Shown: positions 38,312-47,484, counted from the stretch's first letter. The stretch is 57,462 nt of DNA from an uncultured Siphonobacter sp. (GCA_913775095.1 CAJYIW010000010.1:1-57462); one strand, 5' to 3'. Numbers and translations are program-made. The notes: generated by a model from the sequence alone, not told the origin.

Positions 38312-40123
38312 ATGACTATTCGCTTTTTACTCGTTGGCCTGCTCCTGCTTCCCCTTTTTGGTAAAGGTCAGGTTCCGGCCTTGATTCCCGCTCCTGAAAC
38401 CCTGGAGATGGGCTCTGGTACACTAAAGTTCAGTCCTCAAACACGATTTTATTCCAGTAGCCCCGAAATACGGGCCATGGTACAGGACCAGCTTCCTTTT
38501 TTAAAACCAGCCTCATCGGCCTCAGGAGCCACGGTTTTCTTCGAACTTAACCCGAAGCTTAGCCTGAACAATGAAGGATACGACCTTCGCATCAGTCCGA
38601 AAAACCTTTCGCTGAAAGCCACACAGATGGCCGGGATTTTCTACGGTCTTCAAACGTTACGCCAGTTACTGCCCGTATCGTTCTCTGCGTCGTCGTATGC
38701 GGTTCCGGCCTTACATATTCAGGATCAACCCCGTTTTGGCTGGCGGGGACTGATGCTGGACGTGAGTCGCCACTTTTTCGATAAGGCCTTTGTCAAAAAA
38801 TACATTGATCAGATGGCTCGCTACAAATTCAACGTGTTTCACTGGCATTTAACGGACGATCAGGGCTGGAGAATTGAAATCAAGAGCCTTCCCAAACTAA
38901 CCGAAGTGGGAGCCTGGCGGGTACCGCGAACGGGTCGCTGGTGGGATATTGCCAACCCGGAACCGGGAGAAACGCCTTCGTATGGCGGTTTTTATACGCA
39001 GGAGGACATTAAGGAAATCGTAGCTTACGCCCGGGAAAGACACATCACGGTGGTACCTGAAATTGACATGCCCGGTCATATCATGTCCGCCATCGCCGCG
39101 TATCCGCACCTCACCTGCGAACCCGCTCCTTCAGAAGTTCCTCCCAACGGAAAGTTTTATAAAGTAAAGGATAATACGTTGAATCCCTGCAACGAAAGCA
39201 CGTACACCTTTATCGATCAGGTATTTACCGAAGTAGCTCAGCTTTTTCCGGGTCCTTACATCCACGTCGGTGGAGACGAAGCCTACAGGGGTTTCTGGGA
39301 AAAATGCGAAAGCTGCCGGCAAACCATGCAAACGCATCAGCTGAAAAACGTGGAGGAACTCCAGAGTTACTTCATTAAGCGGGTGGAAAAAATTGTGCAG
39401 AGTAAAGGCAAAAAGCTCATCGGCTGGGACGAAATTCTGGAAGGCGGACTCGCTCCGGATGCCACCGTCATGAGCTGGCACGGCTTGCGGGGCGGCATCG
39501 AAGCGGCTAAACAGAACCATCCCGTCATCATGACGCCTTTTCAGTTCTGTTACCTGGATTTGTATCAGGGCGATCCATCGGCGGAACCGGCTTCTTACGG
39601 AAATGCGAAACTATCAACCACCTATACGCTGGAACCCGTACCCGATAGTGTGGATGCGAAGTTAGTCCTGGGCGGTCAGGGAAACTTATGGACCGAAAAC
39701 GTTCCGCACGCCCGCCATGTCGAATACATGACCTGGCCGCGAGCTTTCGCCATTGCGGAAGTAGTATGGTCCCCGAAGAAAAAAAGGGATTTCCCGGAAT
39801 TTCTAACTCGGGTGGAAAGTCACTTCAAACGTCTGGATCAGCAGGAAGTTAACTACGCCCGCAGTATTTATAATCCTTTCGTCAGTGTTCGCAAGCACCC
39901 TTCGGGTTCGCTGGAAATCGTGCTCGAACATGAGATGCCGGGAACTCAGCTGTATTATACAGTTGATAACACGATTCCTGACTCTTACGCTCCGGTATAT
40001 ACGCAACCATTTCTGCTCCCGAAAGGAACCGATCGGGTGAAGGTTTTGGCGTACCGGAATGGAAAACCGCTGGGTCGGCTCATCGAAGTTCCTTTGACCG
40101 ACCTGGAGAAAAGGGCTAAGTAA
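38312..40123 (+). CDS. GH20-family beta-N-acetylhexosaminidase
   Basis: A 603-residue exo-acting enzyme that removes terminal beta-linked GlcNAc or GalNAc by substrate-assisted catalysis. Signal peptide MTIRFLLVGLLLLPLFGKGQ; N-terminal GH20b domain; catalytic barrel with RGLMLDVSRHF, FHWHLTDDQGWR and the catalytic pair Asp322-Glu323 in HVGGDEAYRGFW; then a C-terminal CHB_HEX-like domain. The ATG at 38312 places the signal at the N-terminus; the longer frame from 38084 overlaps the preceding gene. It is the strongest hint that the glycan contains N-acetylhexosamine. Confidence 0.96.
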   Translation: MTIRFLLVGLLLLPLFGKGQVPALIPAPETLEMGSGTLKFSPQTRFYSSSPEIRAMVQDQLPFLKPASSASGATVFFELNPKLSLNNEGYDLRISPKNLSLKATQMAGIFYGLQTLRQLLPVSFSASSYAVPALHIQDQPRFGWRGLMLDVSRHFFDKAFVKKYIDQMARYKFNVFHWHLTDDQGWRIEIKSLPKLTEVGAWRVPRTGRWWDIANPEPGETPSYGGFYTQEDIKEIVAYARERHITVVPEIDMPGHIMSAIAAYPHLTCEPAPSEVPPNGKFYKVKDNTLNPCNESTYTFIDQVFTEVAQLFPGPYIHVGGDEAYRGFWEKCESCRQTMQTHQLKNVEELQSYFIKRVEKIVQSKGKKLIGWDEILEGGLAPDATVMSWHGLRGGIEAAKQNHPVIMTPFQFCYLDLYQGDPSAEPASYGNAKLSTTYTLEPVPDSVDAKLVLGGQGNLWTENVPHARHVEYMTWPRAFAIAEVVWSPKKKRDFPEFLTRVESHFKRLDQQEVNYARSIYNPFVSVRKHPSGSLEIVLEHEMPGTQLYYTVDNTIPDSYAPVYTQPFLLPKGTDRVKVLAYRNGKPLGRLIEVPLTDLEKRAK

Positions 40124-40157
40124 TTCGGGCGTATGGACCTCTTTCTTTGTTTGCTTT

Positions 40158-42830
40158 ATGAAAATCCCCTTTTTTCTTTTAGGTATAGTTGGGTTATTGA
40201 CCCATTACACCCCTTCTACCCAACCCGGTTTTCAGGAAAAGCCTGACAGCAGTCGGTTTACTTCCATACCCCTGGTTCAGGGACTGGATGAACCCATGGG
40301 AATGGCCATTCTGCCGAATAACGATGTGCTGATCGCCGAACGTAAAGGTGGCTTACGGAAGTATGACGCCAAGCAGAAGCAATTACAGAGCATTGCCACG
40401 CTTAACGTGTTCAGCGGGATCGAGGATGGATTTCTGGGCATTGCGGTGGATCCTGAGTACCAGAAGAATCACTGGATTTACCTGTATTACGGCGTGGGCG
40501 GCGAACGCTGGGTCAGTCAGCTGGCCCGTTACGAATTCAGAGATAACCAGCTCATTGCAGCCTCAAAAAAGGTCTTACTGGAGATTCCAACGCAGCGAAA
40601 ATACTGCTGTCATTCCGCGGGTTACCTCACCTTTTCGAAAAAAGGAGAATTGTATCTGTCTACGGGAGACAACACCAATGCTGAAGAAATCGAAGGGCAT
40701 AACCCCACGGATGAACGGCCGGGTCGGGAGCTATCGGATGATCAGGCGTCTACGGCAAACAGCAATGATTTACGGGGAAAAATCCTCCGGATCAAGCCCG
40801 AACCGAATGGCACCTACAGTATTCCGGAAGGTAACCTTTTTCCGAAAGACGGTTCTCAGGGCCGACCGGAGATTTACGTCATGGGTTGCCGAAATCCTTT
40901 CCGTATCTCGGTAGATCCTAAAAATGGCTTTGTCTACTGGGGAGATGTGGGTCCGGATACGCAGGTTCCCGCGGAAGAAGGCACCCTGAGCTACGATGAA
41001 ATCAATCAGGCCCGTAAACCCGGTTTTTTTGGGTATCCCTACTTTCTAGGGGCGAATGAGGCTTTTCCCAAATACGACTTTGCTACCAAAAAGGAAGGCC
41101 CTGCCCAAGACCCGGCTCGTCCGGTCAACAATTCGCCGCACAATACGGGAATTAAAGAATTACCTCCGGCCCAGCCAGCCATGATCTGGTACGGCAAGGG
41201 CCCTTCCAAACGCTGGCCGATGGTAGGGAAAGGCGGAGCCAGTGCCATGGCCGGACCCGTTTATTATCAGGATGAATTTAAGAATGCTCCTTACCGCCTG
41301 CCTGCGTATTACGAAGGTAAGCTGTTCATTTACGACTGGATTCGCCGCTGGATTATGGCGGTTACCCTGGACGAACAGGGGAACTACCAACGCATGGAAC
41401 CCTTTCTGGATCACCTTACCTACGTAGCTCCGATCGACATGCAGTTCAATCGGGATGGCTCCATTTACCTGCTGGCCTACGGCACCAACTGGTTTGCCAA
41501 TAATGGGGATGCCGGACTTTACCGGATCGAATACGCGGAAGGCAACCGCCGACCCATTGCCGACATTCGTGCCGATCAGCTGTTGGGAGCAGCCCCTTTA
41601 AAGGTGAAGCTATCGGGAGCGGGTTCCAGAGATTATGACCCGGAAGATACCCTGCGTTTCAGCTGGAAAATCAATGCCAAAACCTACCGGGGAAAAGAAC
41701 TGACGCATGTATTTCCGAAGGTAGGGACGTATCCCGTTCTGCTAACCGTTACCGATTCCCAAGGAGCGGAAAGTACTTCGAGTGTAACCGTAAAAGTTGG
41801 GAATACGCCGCCGAATATTCGCATTCAATCCACTCACAATCAGAGTTTTTACTGGGATCAAAGTAAACTGGATTATCAGGTATTTATCAAAGACCCGGAA
41901 GACGTAAAAATCGATCCGAAACGGACGCAGCTGTCTTTTACTTTTTTACCTTTTGGGAAGGATATAGCCAGTGTATTGACCGGAAACACCCATCAGCTTT
42001 CCTCCCACACGCGGGGACAGAGTCTGTTCAACGCTTCCGACTGTAAATCCTGTCATGCCCTGGCTTCTGCTTCCATTGGTCCCAGTCTCAAAGCCATCGC
42101 TGACCAATACAAAGGTCAGGAAGTAACGGCTTCGCTTACGGAAAAAGTCATCAAAGGGGGCAGCGGCGTCTGGGGTAAATACGCCATGAGTCCTCATCCG
42201 GACCTTCCCAAAGCCGATGCTCAGGAAATGGTAACGTACATTCTTTCGCTAAGTAACGAACCTAAACAGCTGCCGTTGAAAGGAAGTATTGCCCTAACGG
42301 AGCACGAAGGCAAACCTTCCGAAGGAGCCTACGTCCTGATGGCCCGGTACACGGATCAGGGAGCTCACGGCATTGAACCGCTGACCACCCGTAAGCACCT
42401 CCTGCTCAGAAATCCATTGCTTCAGCTGGAAGATAACGATCGGGGTAATGTCGGCGTGGTCATTGCCACGGCCAGCACGGGTTTCGTCTCTTACATTCGC
42501 AAGATTTACCATCAGTCGTATGTCATGTTCCATCAGCTTGACCTGCGAGGCATTCAGCAACTGAAGTATCGGGTTCAAAGTCAGGGCCCTGGCGGAACCA
42601 TCGAATTGCGTCTGGATGGTCCACAAGGACCTTTGGTAAGCAGCTTAACGGTCCCCGCGGGCGGTTCTTCCCAAGCTGAATGGAAAGAAATGGTCACTTC
42701 GGTGAAACCAACGCAGGGCTTTCATGACCTGTATTTCGTCTTTAGTAATGCACAGGCTTCGCCGAAAAAGGAGCTGTTCTATGTGGATTGGGTGTACCTG
42801 GAACCTTCCCGCTCCGTTTCTACAAAATAA
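40158..42830 (+). CDS. Sugar dehydrogenase (GSDH/PQQ type) fused to PKD, cytochrome c and CBM6-like domains
   Basis: An 890-residue secreted multidomain protein. Residues about 35-450 form a glucose/sorbosone-dehydrogenase beta propeller (GLDEPMGMAILPNNDVLIAER, EDGFLGIAVDP, GCRNPFRISVDP). A PKD domain follows (about 465-555), then a cytochrome c domain with heme site C629-K-S-C632-H633 and candidate axial Met677, then a C-terminal CBM6-like beta-sandwich (about 755-885). It probably oxidises a sugar in the periplasm and passes electrons to its own heme; PQQ as cofactor is a family expectation. It ends the plus-strand cluster and converges with the ROK gene. Confidence 0.9.
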   Translation: MKIPFFLLGIVGLLTHYTPSTQPGFQEKPDSSRFTSIPLVQGLDEPMGMAILPNNDVLIAERKGGLRKYDAKQKQLQSIATLNVFSGIEDGFLGIAVDPEYQKNHWIYLYYGVGGERWVSQLARYEFRDNQLIAASKKVLLEIPTQRKYCCHSAGYLTFSKKGELYLSTGDNTNAEEIEGHNPTDERPGRELSDDQASTANSNDLRGKILRIKPEPNGTYSIPEGNLFPKDGSQGRPEIYVMGCRNPFRISVDPKNGFVYWGDVGPDTQVPAEEGTLSYDEINQARKPGFFGYPYFLGANEAFPKYDFATKKEGPAQDPARPVNNSPHNTGIKELPPAQPAMIWYGKGPSKRWPMVGKGGASAMAGPVYYQDEFKNAPYRLPAYYEGKLFIYDWIRRWIMAVTLDEQGNYQRMEPFLDHLTYVAPIDMQFNRDGSIYLLAYGTNWFANNGDAGLYRIEYAEGNRRPIADIRADQLLGAAPLKVKLSGAGSRDYDPEDTLRFSWKINAKTYRGKELTHVFPKVGTYPVLLTVTDSQGAESTSSVTVKVGNTPPNIRIQSTHNQSFYWDQSKLDYQVFIKDPEDVKIDPKRTQLSFTFLPFGKDIASVLTGNTHQLSSHTRGQSLFNASDCKSCHALASASIGPSLKAIADQYKGQEVTASLTEKVIKGGSGVWGKYAMSPHPDLPKADAQEMVTYILSLSNEPKQLPLKGSIALTEHEGKPSEGAYVLMARYTDQGAHGIEPLTTRKHLLLRNPLLQLEDNDRGNVGVVIATASTGFVSYIRKIYHQSYVMFHQLDLRGIQQLKYRVQSQGPGGTIELRLDGPQGPLVSSLTVPAGGSSQAEWKEMVTSVKPTQGFHDLYFVFSNAQASPKKELFYVDWVYLEPSRSVSTK

Positions 42831-42833
42831 AAG

Positions 42834-42858
42834 AGAATCCGGGACATTCCCGGATTCT
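42834..42858. terminator. Bidirectional terminator between the dehydrogenase and ROK genes
   Basis: A perfect 11-bp stem (42834-42844 with 42848-42858, three-base loop) lies between two convergent genes; its right edge touches the ROK stop codon. Confidence 0.7.
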
Positions 42859-44063
42859 TAAATCAGCGAAAGAACGCGATCCCTGACCAGCAGACAGGCT
42901 CCAATGATACCAGCATGCTCGCCCAGGCTGGACATCTTTACCTCCGTATCTTTGTTGACCAGACTCAGCGAATATTTGTTAAGAGCCGTCTTGACGGGTA
43001 ACTGGAGGTATTCCTGCGTCTGGGCCAGACTTCCGCCCAGAATCACCAGTTCCGGATTAAAGACGTTAATCAGAAAGGCAATGCCGCGACCAATGTTTTC
43101 ACCGAGTCTGGCAATCAGCTCAATGGCCAGCACGTCGTCGTTCATCGCGGCCGAAATGATGTCCTGCATCTGAATAGTCTCCGGCGATAGCCCTTTACCG
43201 GTCAATACCGAAGTAGAACCTTCCTGAAGCTTTTGCCGGAACATGCGGGTCAATGCCCACCCCGATGCTTCCGTTTCCAGGCAACCTTTTTTGCCACAGT
43301 GGCAAATGATTTCGTTGTCAAAAATGGGCACGTGTCCCAGCTCACCCGCGTAACCGGACTTGCCGTAATACAATTGTCCGTCGATCAGAATGCCCACCCC
43401 AATGCCATAATCCAGATTCAGGAAGAACACGTTCTGTTCCTTTTCTACAACGCCGGAACAAAACTCTCCGTAGGCCATCGCCCGGGAATCGTTTTCCAGA
43501 AACACCCGAATGCCGATCTTCTTCTCAATGACCTGACTCAGCGGGCGTTCTTCAAAGAAATAAAAGCTGTAGCTGTATCCCGTTTCGTAATTAATCCGTC
43601 CCGAAAGGTTAATGCCGATGCCCAGAATTTTAGTTCGTGGGACGGTTAACTCCTCAATAAAAGCATTGATGTGATCACAAAGCGTATCGAGCGACGATTG
43701 CGTGTTATCGAGAACGAAGGGAAGATGCTCGGTTACTTTAAGCAGGTTCTTCTGCAGGTCCAGTAAGCCGATGTTGATATGCGTCTGTTTGACATCTACC
43801 CCGATGAAAAACGCCGAATGAGGTACAACGCCATACAGATTAGGTTTACGCCCACCCGATGAGTCAATTTTGCCGTAATCCTGGATGAGGCCTTCGGTGA
43901 TCAACTCATTGACAACTGAGGTAACCTTGGGTACACTAATGGACAATTCCTTTCCTAATTCAGGAATGATGGCGTTACCAACGTTGGCAAAATAACTGAG
44001 GATGCTACGTTTAGGGTCGAAACTTTTACTGGAAGCTTTGGGCGACTCGACTAGTTTAGTCAT
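42858..44063 (-). CDS. ROK-family transcriptional regulator (NagC/Mlc type)
   Basis: A 401-residue protein with an N-terminal winged helix (about 18-65) and a ROK kinase-fold sensor domain (GVDVKQTHINIGLLD onward). The zinc site is intact: His244 in GELGHVPIF and Cys254, Cys256, Cys261 in CHCGKKGCLE. The HTH marks it as a regulator rather than a sugar kinase. NagC/Mlc relatives sense glucose or N-acetylglucosamine-type ligands. It probably controls the 27.7-42.8 kb cluster, whose first gene has an AT-rich inverted repeat upstream. Confidence 0.93.
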   Translation of the reverse strand: MTKLVESPKASSKSFDPKRSILSYFANVGNAIIPELGKELSISVPKVTSVVNELITEGLIQDYGKIDSSGGRKPNLYGVVPHSAFFIGVDVKQTHINIGLLDLQKNLLKVTEHLPFVLDNTQSSLDTLCDHINAFIEELTVPRTKILGIGINLSGRINYETGYSYSFYFFEERPLSQVIEKKIGIRVFLENDSRAMAYGEFCSGVVEKEQNVFFLNLDYGIGVGILIDGQLYYGKSGYAGELGHVPIFDNEIICHCGKKGCLETEASGWALTRMFRQKLQEGSTSVLTGKGLSPETIQMQDIISAAMNDDVLAIELIARLGENIGRGIAFLINVFNPELVILGGSLAQTQEYLQLPVKTALNKYSLSLVNKDTEVKMSSLGEHAGIIGACLLVRDRVLSLI

Positions 44064-44349
44064 CGTAATTTTTGATTCAACAGGCTGATTTAAACCGGAG
44101 CATTCCGGCTAATCAGAAGATGGCCTGTCACAAACAGACTGGACACAATCCCTTAAAAAAAGAAACAAAGCAATGTAGTCAGAATTATGTTTTTCTACTA
44201 GCAGAAACGCATTTTATCCGCAGAATCAGAACAGTAATCAGGTTAAATAAACGATTGAAAACAGATGTTACTTCATACGTACGGGTCACCTCCCCCCTCC
44301 CCTATTGTATTCATCTGTTCCACTACTACGATTACACGAACGGTCAAAA

Positions 44350-45728
44350 TAAGGAACCAAAATAAGAACCATTTTAGATTCCTATATTGGTTCCTTATAA
44401 ATCATTAGGGATTGATTATCAGATCTCTGTTGAAAGGTATCAGGCGGGTAACTTCTCTACTTTACCTAAAGCATGGACTCTATATCACCGCTCACCAGCT
44501 CTATTTAATTATCCTCGAAATCAGGAATTACTTTCCTGAGGCCTGTCCAGCGTTAGTAAGAGGTTTTGCCGAAGGTTCAGGTTAGCCTGGAACTGCCTCA
44601 GAGTCCGGCTTGCCTTTACCAGAGACCAGAAACATCGCTCACAAGTCTATTGATTAGGAATGCCATGATTGGTGCATACGAAACCTAAATCAGTTCCGTA
44701 GTAAGAACTTATACTGAAACTTATTCAGGTTCTTAAATTTTCAACTACGTAATGGCTGGTTATTATGAGAGGGTATGGTTTCGATTCAGGCAAGCGGGTA
44801 AGTCACGCCTGCTTACTTTTCTGCAAATTAACTTTTCCATTCTCGAAATAGCTTTTGAGGAGTTTTCAGTGAAACCTGATTAACTTATTTAGGTTCTAAA
44901 TCTGGAACCTATAATAGAACTGAAATAAGTTCTTTAATTTTCAATTACTTTAGGGCTGTTATCGTGAGGACGATACCGTTTCAGGTAAATCATGCTCCAT
45001 TGCTTTCCATCCGGTTAATTCTTTTACTCCTGAAAAGGCTTTAGAGAAACGTTTCAATGAATCCTTATTAAGAACTATTTCAGGTTCTTAATGAAGAACC
45101 TGATTTTTAAAGTGATGATTTACGAATCAATGGTAATATCGACTGATTTATTACTCTAGACTGCATTCCAGCGGGTGCCCCATTGGCTATCCTTATCAGG
45201 TTCTTTATTTAGAACCTGAAATAGTTCCAATTTAAGAACTTAGACTTCTTTAGCAAGTGCAGTAGGTTCCCAATTTCTAAAGGCCTGAATAGTCTTGCGT
45301 GAAGAAATCATAGAAAAAACAAACCCATACGAATTTGTCAGAGGGGTTGAAAACCGGAAGCTATTTAAGAATCTGAATTAGTTCCATTTCAGGAACCTGT
45401 TCAGGGCCCGTAGAAAAAGAAACGAATCCCCAAGTATAAGCAACCTCATAGGTAGGTAGTCTTTATTTTTATGCCTGTCTGTAGTTATACCATGGCTTCT
45501 GAACGCATTCACGATGCTGAGTCATCAGAACCAGATTAAGAACTAGTATTGGTTCTTAATCTGGTTTCATATAAGAAGCTCAACAGCGGCAGGTATTTAC
45601 TTGTTTAATACCCTCTAGCTGAAATTTCTGATTTTATTAGCTAGGTTTGTTCCCAAAGAAATGGTTCTGGAATCAGACCTGTTTCAGGAACCATTTTAAG
45701 AACTATAAAACAACCTATATCAGAACCA
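44350..45728. repeat. Array of GGTTC/GAACC repeat clusters, candidate partition centromere (parS)
   Basis: At least eight clusters of GGTTCTTA / TAAGAACC-type motifs lie near 44375, 44720, 44915, 45085, 45220, 45380, 45545 and 45695, with a degenerate one near 44580, spaced about 135-205 bp. Most clusters are inverted pairs; the clearest is a perfect 15-bp inverted repeat (45529-45543 with 45552-45566). Flanks are also partly repeated (AATTTTCAA.TAC at 44736 and 44936). The array ends at the parA start codon and contains no credible gene. Type Ib partition systems keep their centromere in this position; the role is inferred. Confidence 0.7.
45642..45649 (+). promoter_or_regulatory. Candidate -7 element for parA
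   Basis: TAGGTTTG matches the Bacteroidota -7 consensus TAnnTTTG exactly, 80 bp before parA and inside the repeat array. No good -33 partner is seen, so this is tentative. Overlap with the repeats would let the partition proteins repress their own transcription. Confidence 0.35.
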
Positions 45729-46391
45729 ATGATCATCACTGTAGGGGGTACAAAGGGCGGAAGTGGGAAAACCACTGTAGCTACGAACATCGCTATTTTT
45801 CTTGCGGAGCAAGGCCGGAAGGTTCTATTGGTAGATGCGGATGAGCAGGAAACTACCGCTGATTTTACGGAATTCAGACACGACACTTTCGAAGGGCAGG
45901 TTGGCTACACGCTTGTGAAACTGAACGGAGATAAAATTTATACGTCCATTCGGGATCTGTCGGAAGTATTCACGGATGTGGTTATCGATACAGGTGGCAG
46001 GGATACGATCTCACAGCGGGCAGCGTTGACCGTCTCCGATGTCTATCTGGTGCCTTTCGTACCCCGTAGTTTTGAAATGTGGACCCTGGCGAAAGTAGAA
46101 AAACTGGTGAAAGAAGTGAAGCTTATCAATCCCAAGCTGATGGCTTTCTCTCTGCTGAACCGGGTCGAAGCCCGAAGCCAGTACGTCGAGTCCTGGACGG
46201 ATTACCTGAAGGCTTCCGAAGACATTGAATTTATAGACGCCCAACTGGGCGATCGGGTGGTTTACAGCCACGCGGCCATTCGCGGGATGGGAATCAATGA
46301 ATACAAACCCCGGGATGTGACGGCCATCCGTGAGTTTTCGGATTTTTTACAAAAACTGTTCGTTCGTATTCCTGCACCAATCCAATCTTGA
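45729..46391 (+). CDS. parA: ParA-family partition ATPase
   Basis: A 220-residue ATPase of the ParA/MinD superfamily. The deviant Walker A box is GGTKGGSGKTTVATN (signature lysine present), Walker A' is LLVDADEQ and Walker B is DVVIDTGG. It is short and has no N-terminal helix-turn-helix, as in type Ib plasmid systems. It moves plasmid copies apart by patterned binding to the nucleoid. A small second gene follows after 1 bp and the repeat array precedes it, completing a centromere-parA-parB arrangement. Confidence 0.92.
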   Translation: MIITVGGTKGGSGKTTVATNIAIFLAEQGRKVLLVDADEQETTADFTEFRHDTFEGQVGYTLVKLNGDKIYTSIRDLSEVFTDVVIDTGGRDTISQRAALTVSDVYLVPFVPRSFEMWTLAKVEKLVKEVKLINPKLMAFSLLNRVEARSQYVESWTDYLKASEDIEFIDAQLGDRVVYSHAAIRGMGINEYKPRDVTAIREFSDFLQKLFVRIPAPIQS

Positions 46392-46392
46392 T

Positions 46393-46728
46393 ATGGCAAA
46401 ATCTAAATTACAGGTAAAGATGCCCTCTAAAGAAGTTCCAAGTTTCGACGCGAAAGCACTGGAGTTCATTCACAAGGGCGGAAGTATTTCTACGGAGGCA
46501 GAACCTAATCACGGAATCCTGAAAGGGGAGGAGTCCACCGGAACAGATGCTGATCCCCTGAAGAGCTTTACTCTTCAGTTCCATAAGAGCGAGTTAGATA
46601 GCATCCAGCGGATTGTAAAAGCAAGGAGTACGCGGCTGGAAAAGTTGTCCATTCGGAAATACCTGCTCAAAGCCATTTACGCTCAACTGGAGAAAGATCT
46701 GAAGGAATTAGACCAGGTTTTTCAGTAA
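46393..46728 (+). CDS. Small ParB-like centromere-binding protein (ribbon-helix-helix type predicted)
   Basis: A 111-residue protein encoded immediately after parA; the ATG at 46393 is used, as the longer frame from 46330 lies inside parA. The first ~55 residues are polar and probably disordered, a place where partner proteins contact ParA. The C-terminal half, SFTLQFHKSELDSIQRIVKA onward to a final basic/acidic helix, has the strand-helix-helix pattern of ribbon-helix-helix DNA binders. Identification as the centromere-binding protein rests on position, size and this fold pattern, not on a recognised family. Confidence 0.7.
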   Translation: MAKSKLQVKMPSKEVPSFDAKALEFIHKGGSISTEAEPNHGILKGEESTGTDADPLKSFTLQFHKSELDSIQRIVKARSTRLEKLSIRKYLLKAIYAQLEKDLKELDQVFQ

Positions 46729-46800
46729 AACCTCGCAACGCCTGTGGTCGGAAGAAGAACAAAGGGATAGTATGGGTGGTGTTTCAGGGTGTATAAAGCT

Positions 46801-47173
46801 TATTACCACAAAATGCATGAGGTTTGACTCCGCTTACAGCGGTAGGTTGAGGGTCAGGAATACTAATTCCTAACCCTCAACTAAAACAACAAATTGCATG
46901 AGATTACGCAATGGATGGCTATAACTGTTACATAAGCACTGCTGATTAGAAGGAAATTATACTTTTCATCAAATCATAAAACCACAAATTGCATGAGATT
47001 TCGGGCATAAGCAGGACAAAATCCGTAAAATATAAAGACTCAGGTACTTTCAATGGCTTGATAATCAGGTCTTTATCTTCGTCCTGCTGCATAAAACCAC
47101 AAAATGCATGAGATTACTTAACTTACTGATTTTTAGTTAGTTAAGAACTTATAATTACCACAAAATGCATGAG
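46801..47173 (+). repeat. Five dispersed iterons (origin, left group)
   Basis: Five direct copies of the iteron core ACCACAAA(T/A)TGCATGAG start at about 46805, 46886 (ACAACAAATTGCATGAG, one change), 46981, 47096 and 47157, all in the same orientation. The gaps are 61-115 bp. The central base varies between T and A. They match the clustered copies nearer rep, so all are expected to bind the same initiator. Confidence 0.85.
46846..46881 (+). terminator. Hairpin after the parAB genes
   Basis: A 16-bp stem with one mismatch (46846-46861 with 46866-46881, four-base loop) lies about 120 bp after the parB-like stop codon and between the first two iterons. It probably ends partition transcripts before the origin; no U-tract follows. 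Confidence 0.5.
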
Positions 47174-47239
47174 CTTTCCTCACTAATCAAGTTTTGGGGA
47201 AGGTTATACCGATTAAGCGGAGCCCAGAAATCTTTTCCG

Positions 47240-47475
47240 ACGAAGTACGTATATAAATAATTGTTATATAATATTGATTATCAGCAGAATAGATCTTAAA
47301 TAACCCCTTTGGTATTTATAAACTAAAAACTTAGTTACAGGCCTCCCTTTTTTCTTTTCTGATTTACTTTTTTCCTTTCAAAAACTAGTGTGCGGCGTAG
47401 CCGACACAGGCCGAAAAAGAGCTGGGCCAATCAATTGATAAAATTGATATTATATTAATTGATTGATTGCTGGCG
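47240..47475. other. AT-rich segments of the origin, candidate unwinding element
   Basis: Two AT-rich stretches (47247-47340 and 47430-47465, the latter with repeated ATTGAT units) lie between the two iteron groups and next to the DnaA box. This is where the strands would be expected to open. A C/T-rich stretch follows at 47343-47380. Confidence 0.5.
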
Positions 47476-47484
47476 TGTGGATAA
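47476..47484 (-). promoter_or_regulatory. DnaA box
   Basis: TGTGGATAA is the exact complement of the consensus DnaA box TTATCCACA. It sits beside AT-rich DNA and 44 bp before the clustered iterons, the usual layout of an iteron plasmid origin needing host DnaA. Confidence 0.8.

Noticed and set aside
44072-44365. Plus-strand open frame of 97 codons upstream of the repeat array
   Set aside because: No family resemblance; it starts just outside the ROK gene and runs into the first GGTTC/GAACC cluster. More likely the promoter region of the ROK gene.
45529-45566. Perfect 15-bp inverted repeat as a transcription terminator
   Set aside because: It is built from the same GGTTCTTA/TAAGAACC motifs as the other clusters of the array and there is no gene upstream to terminate, so it is treated as part of the candidate centromere.
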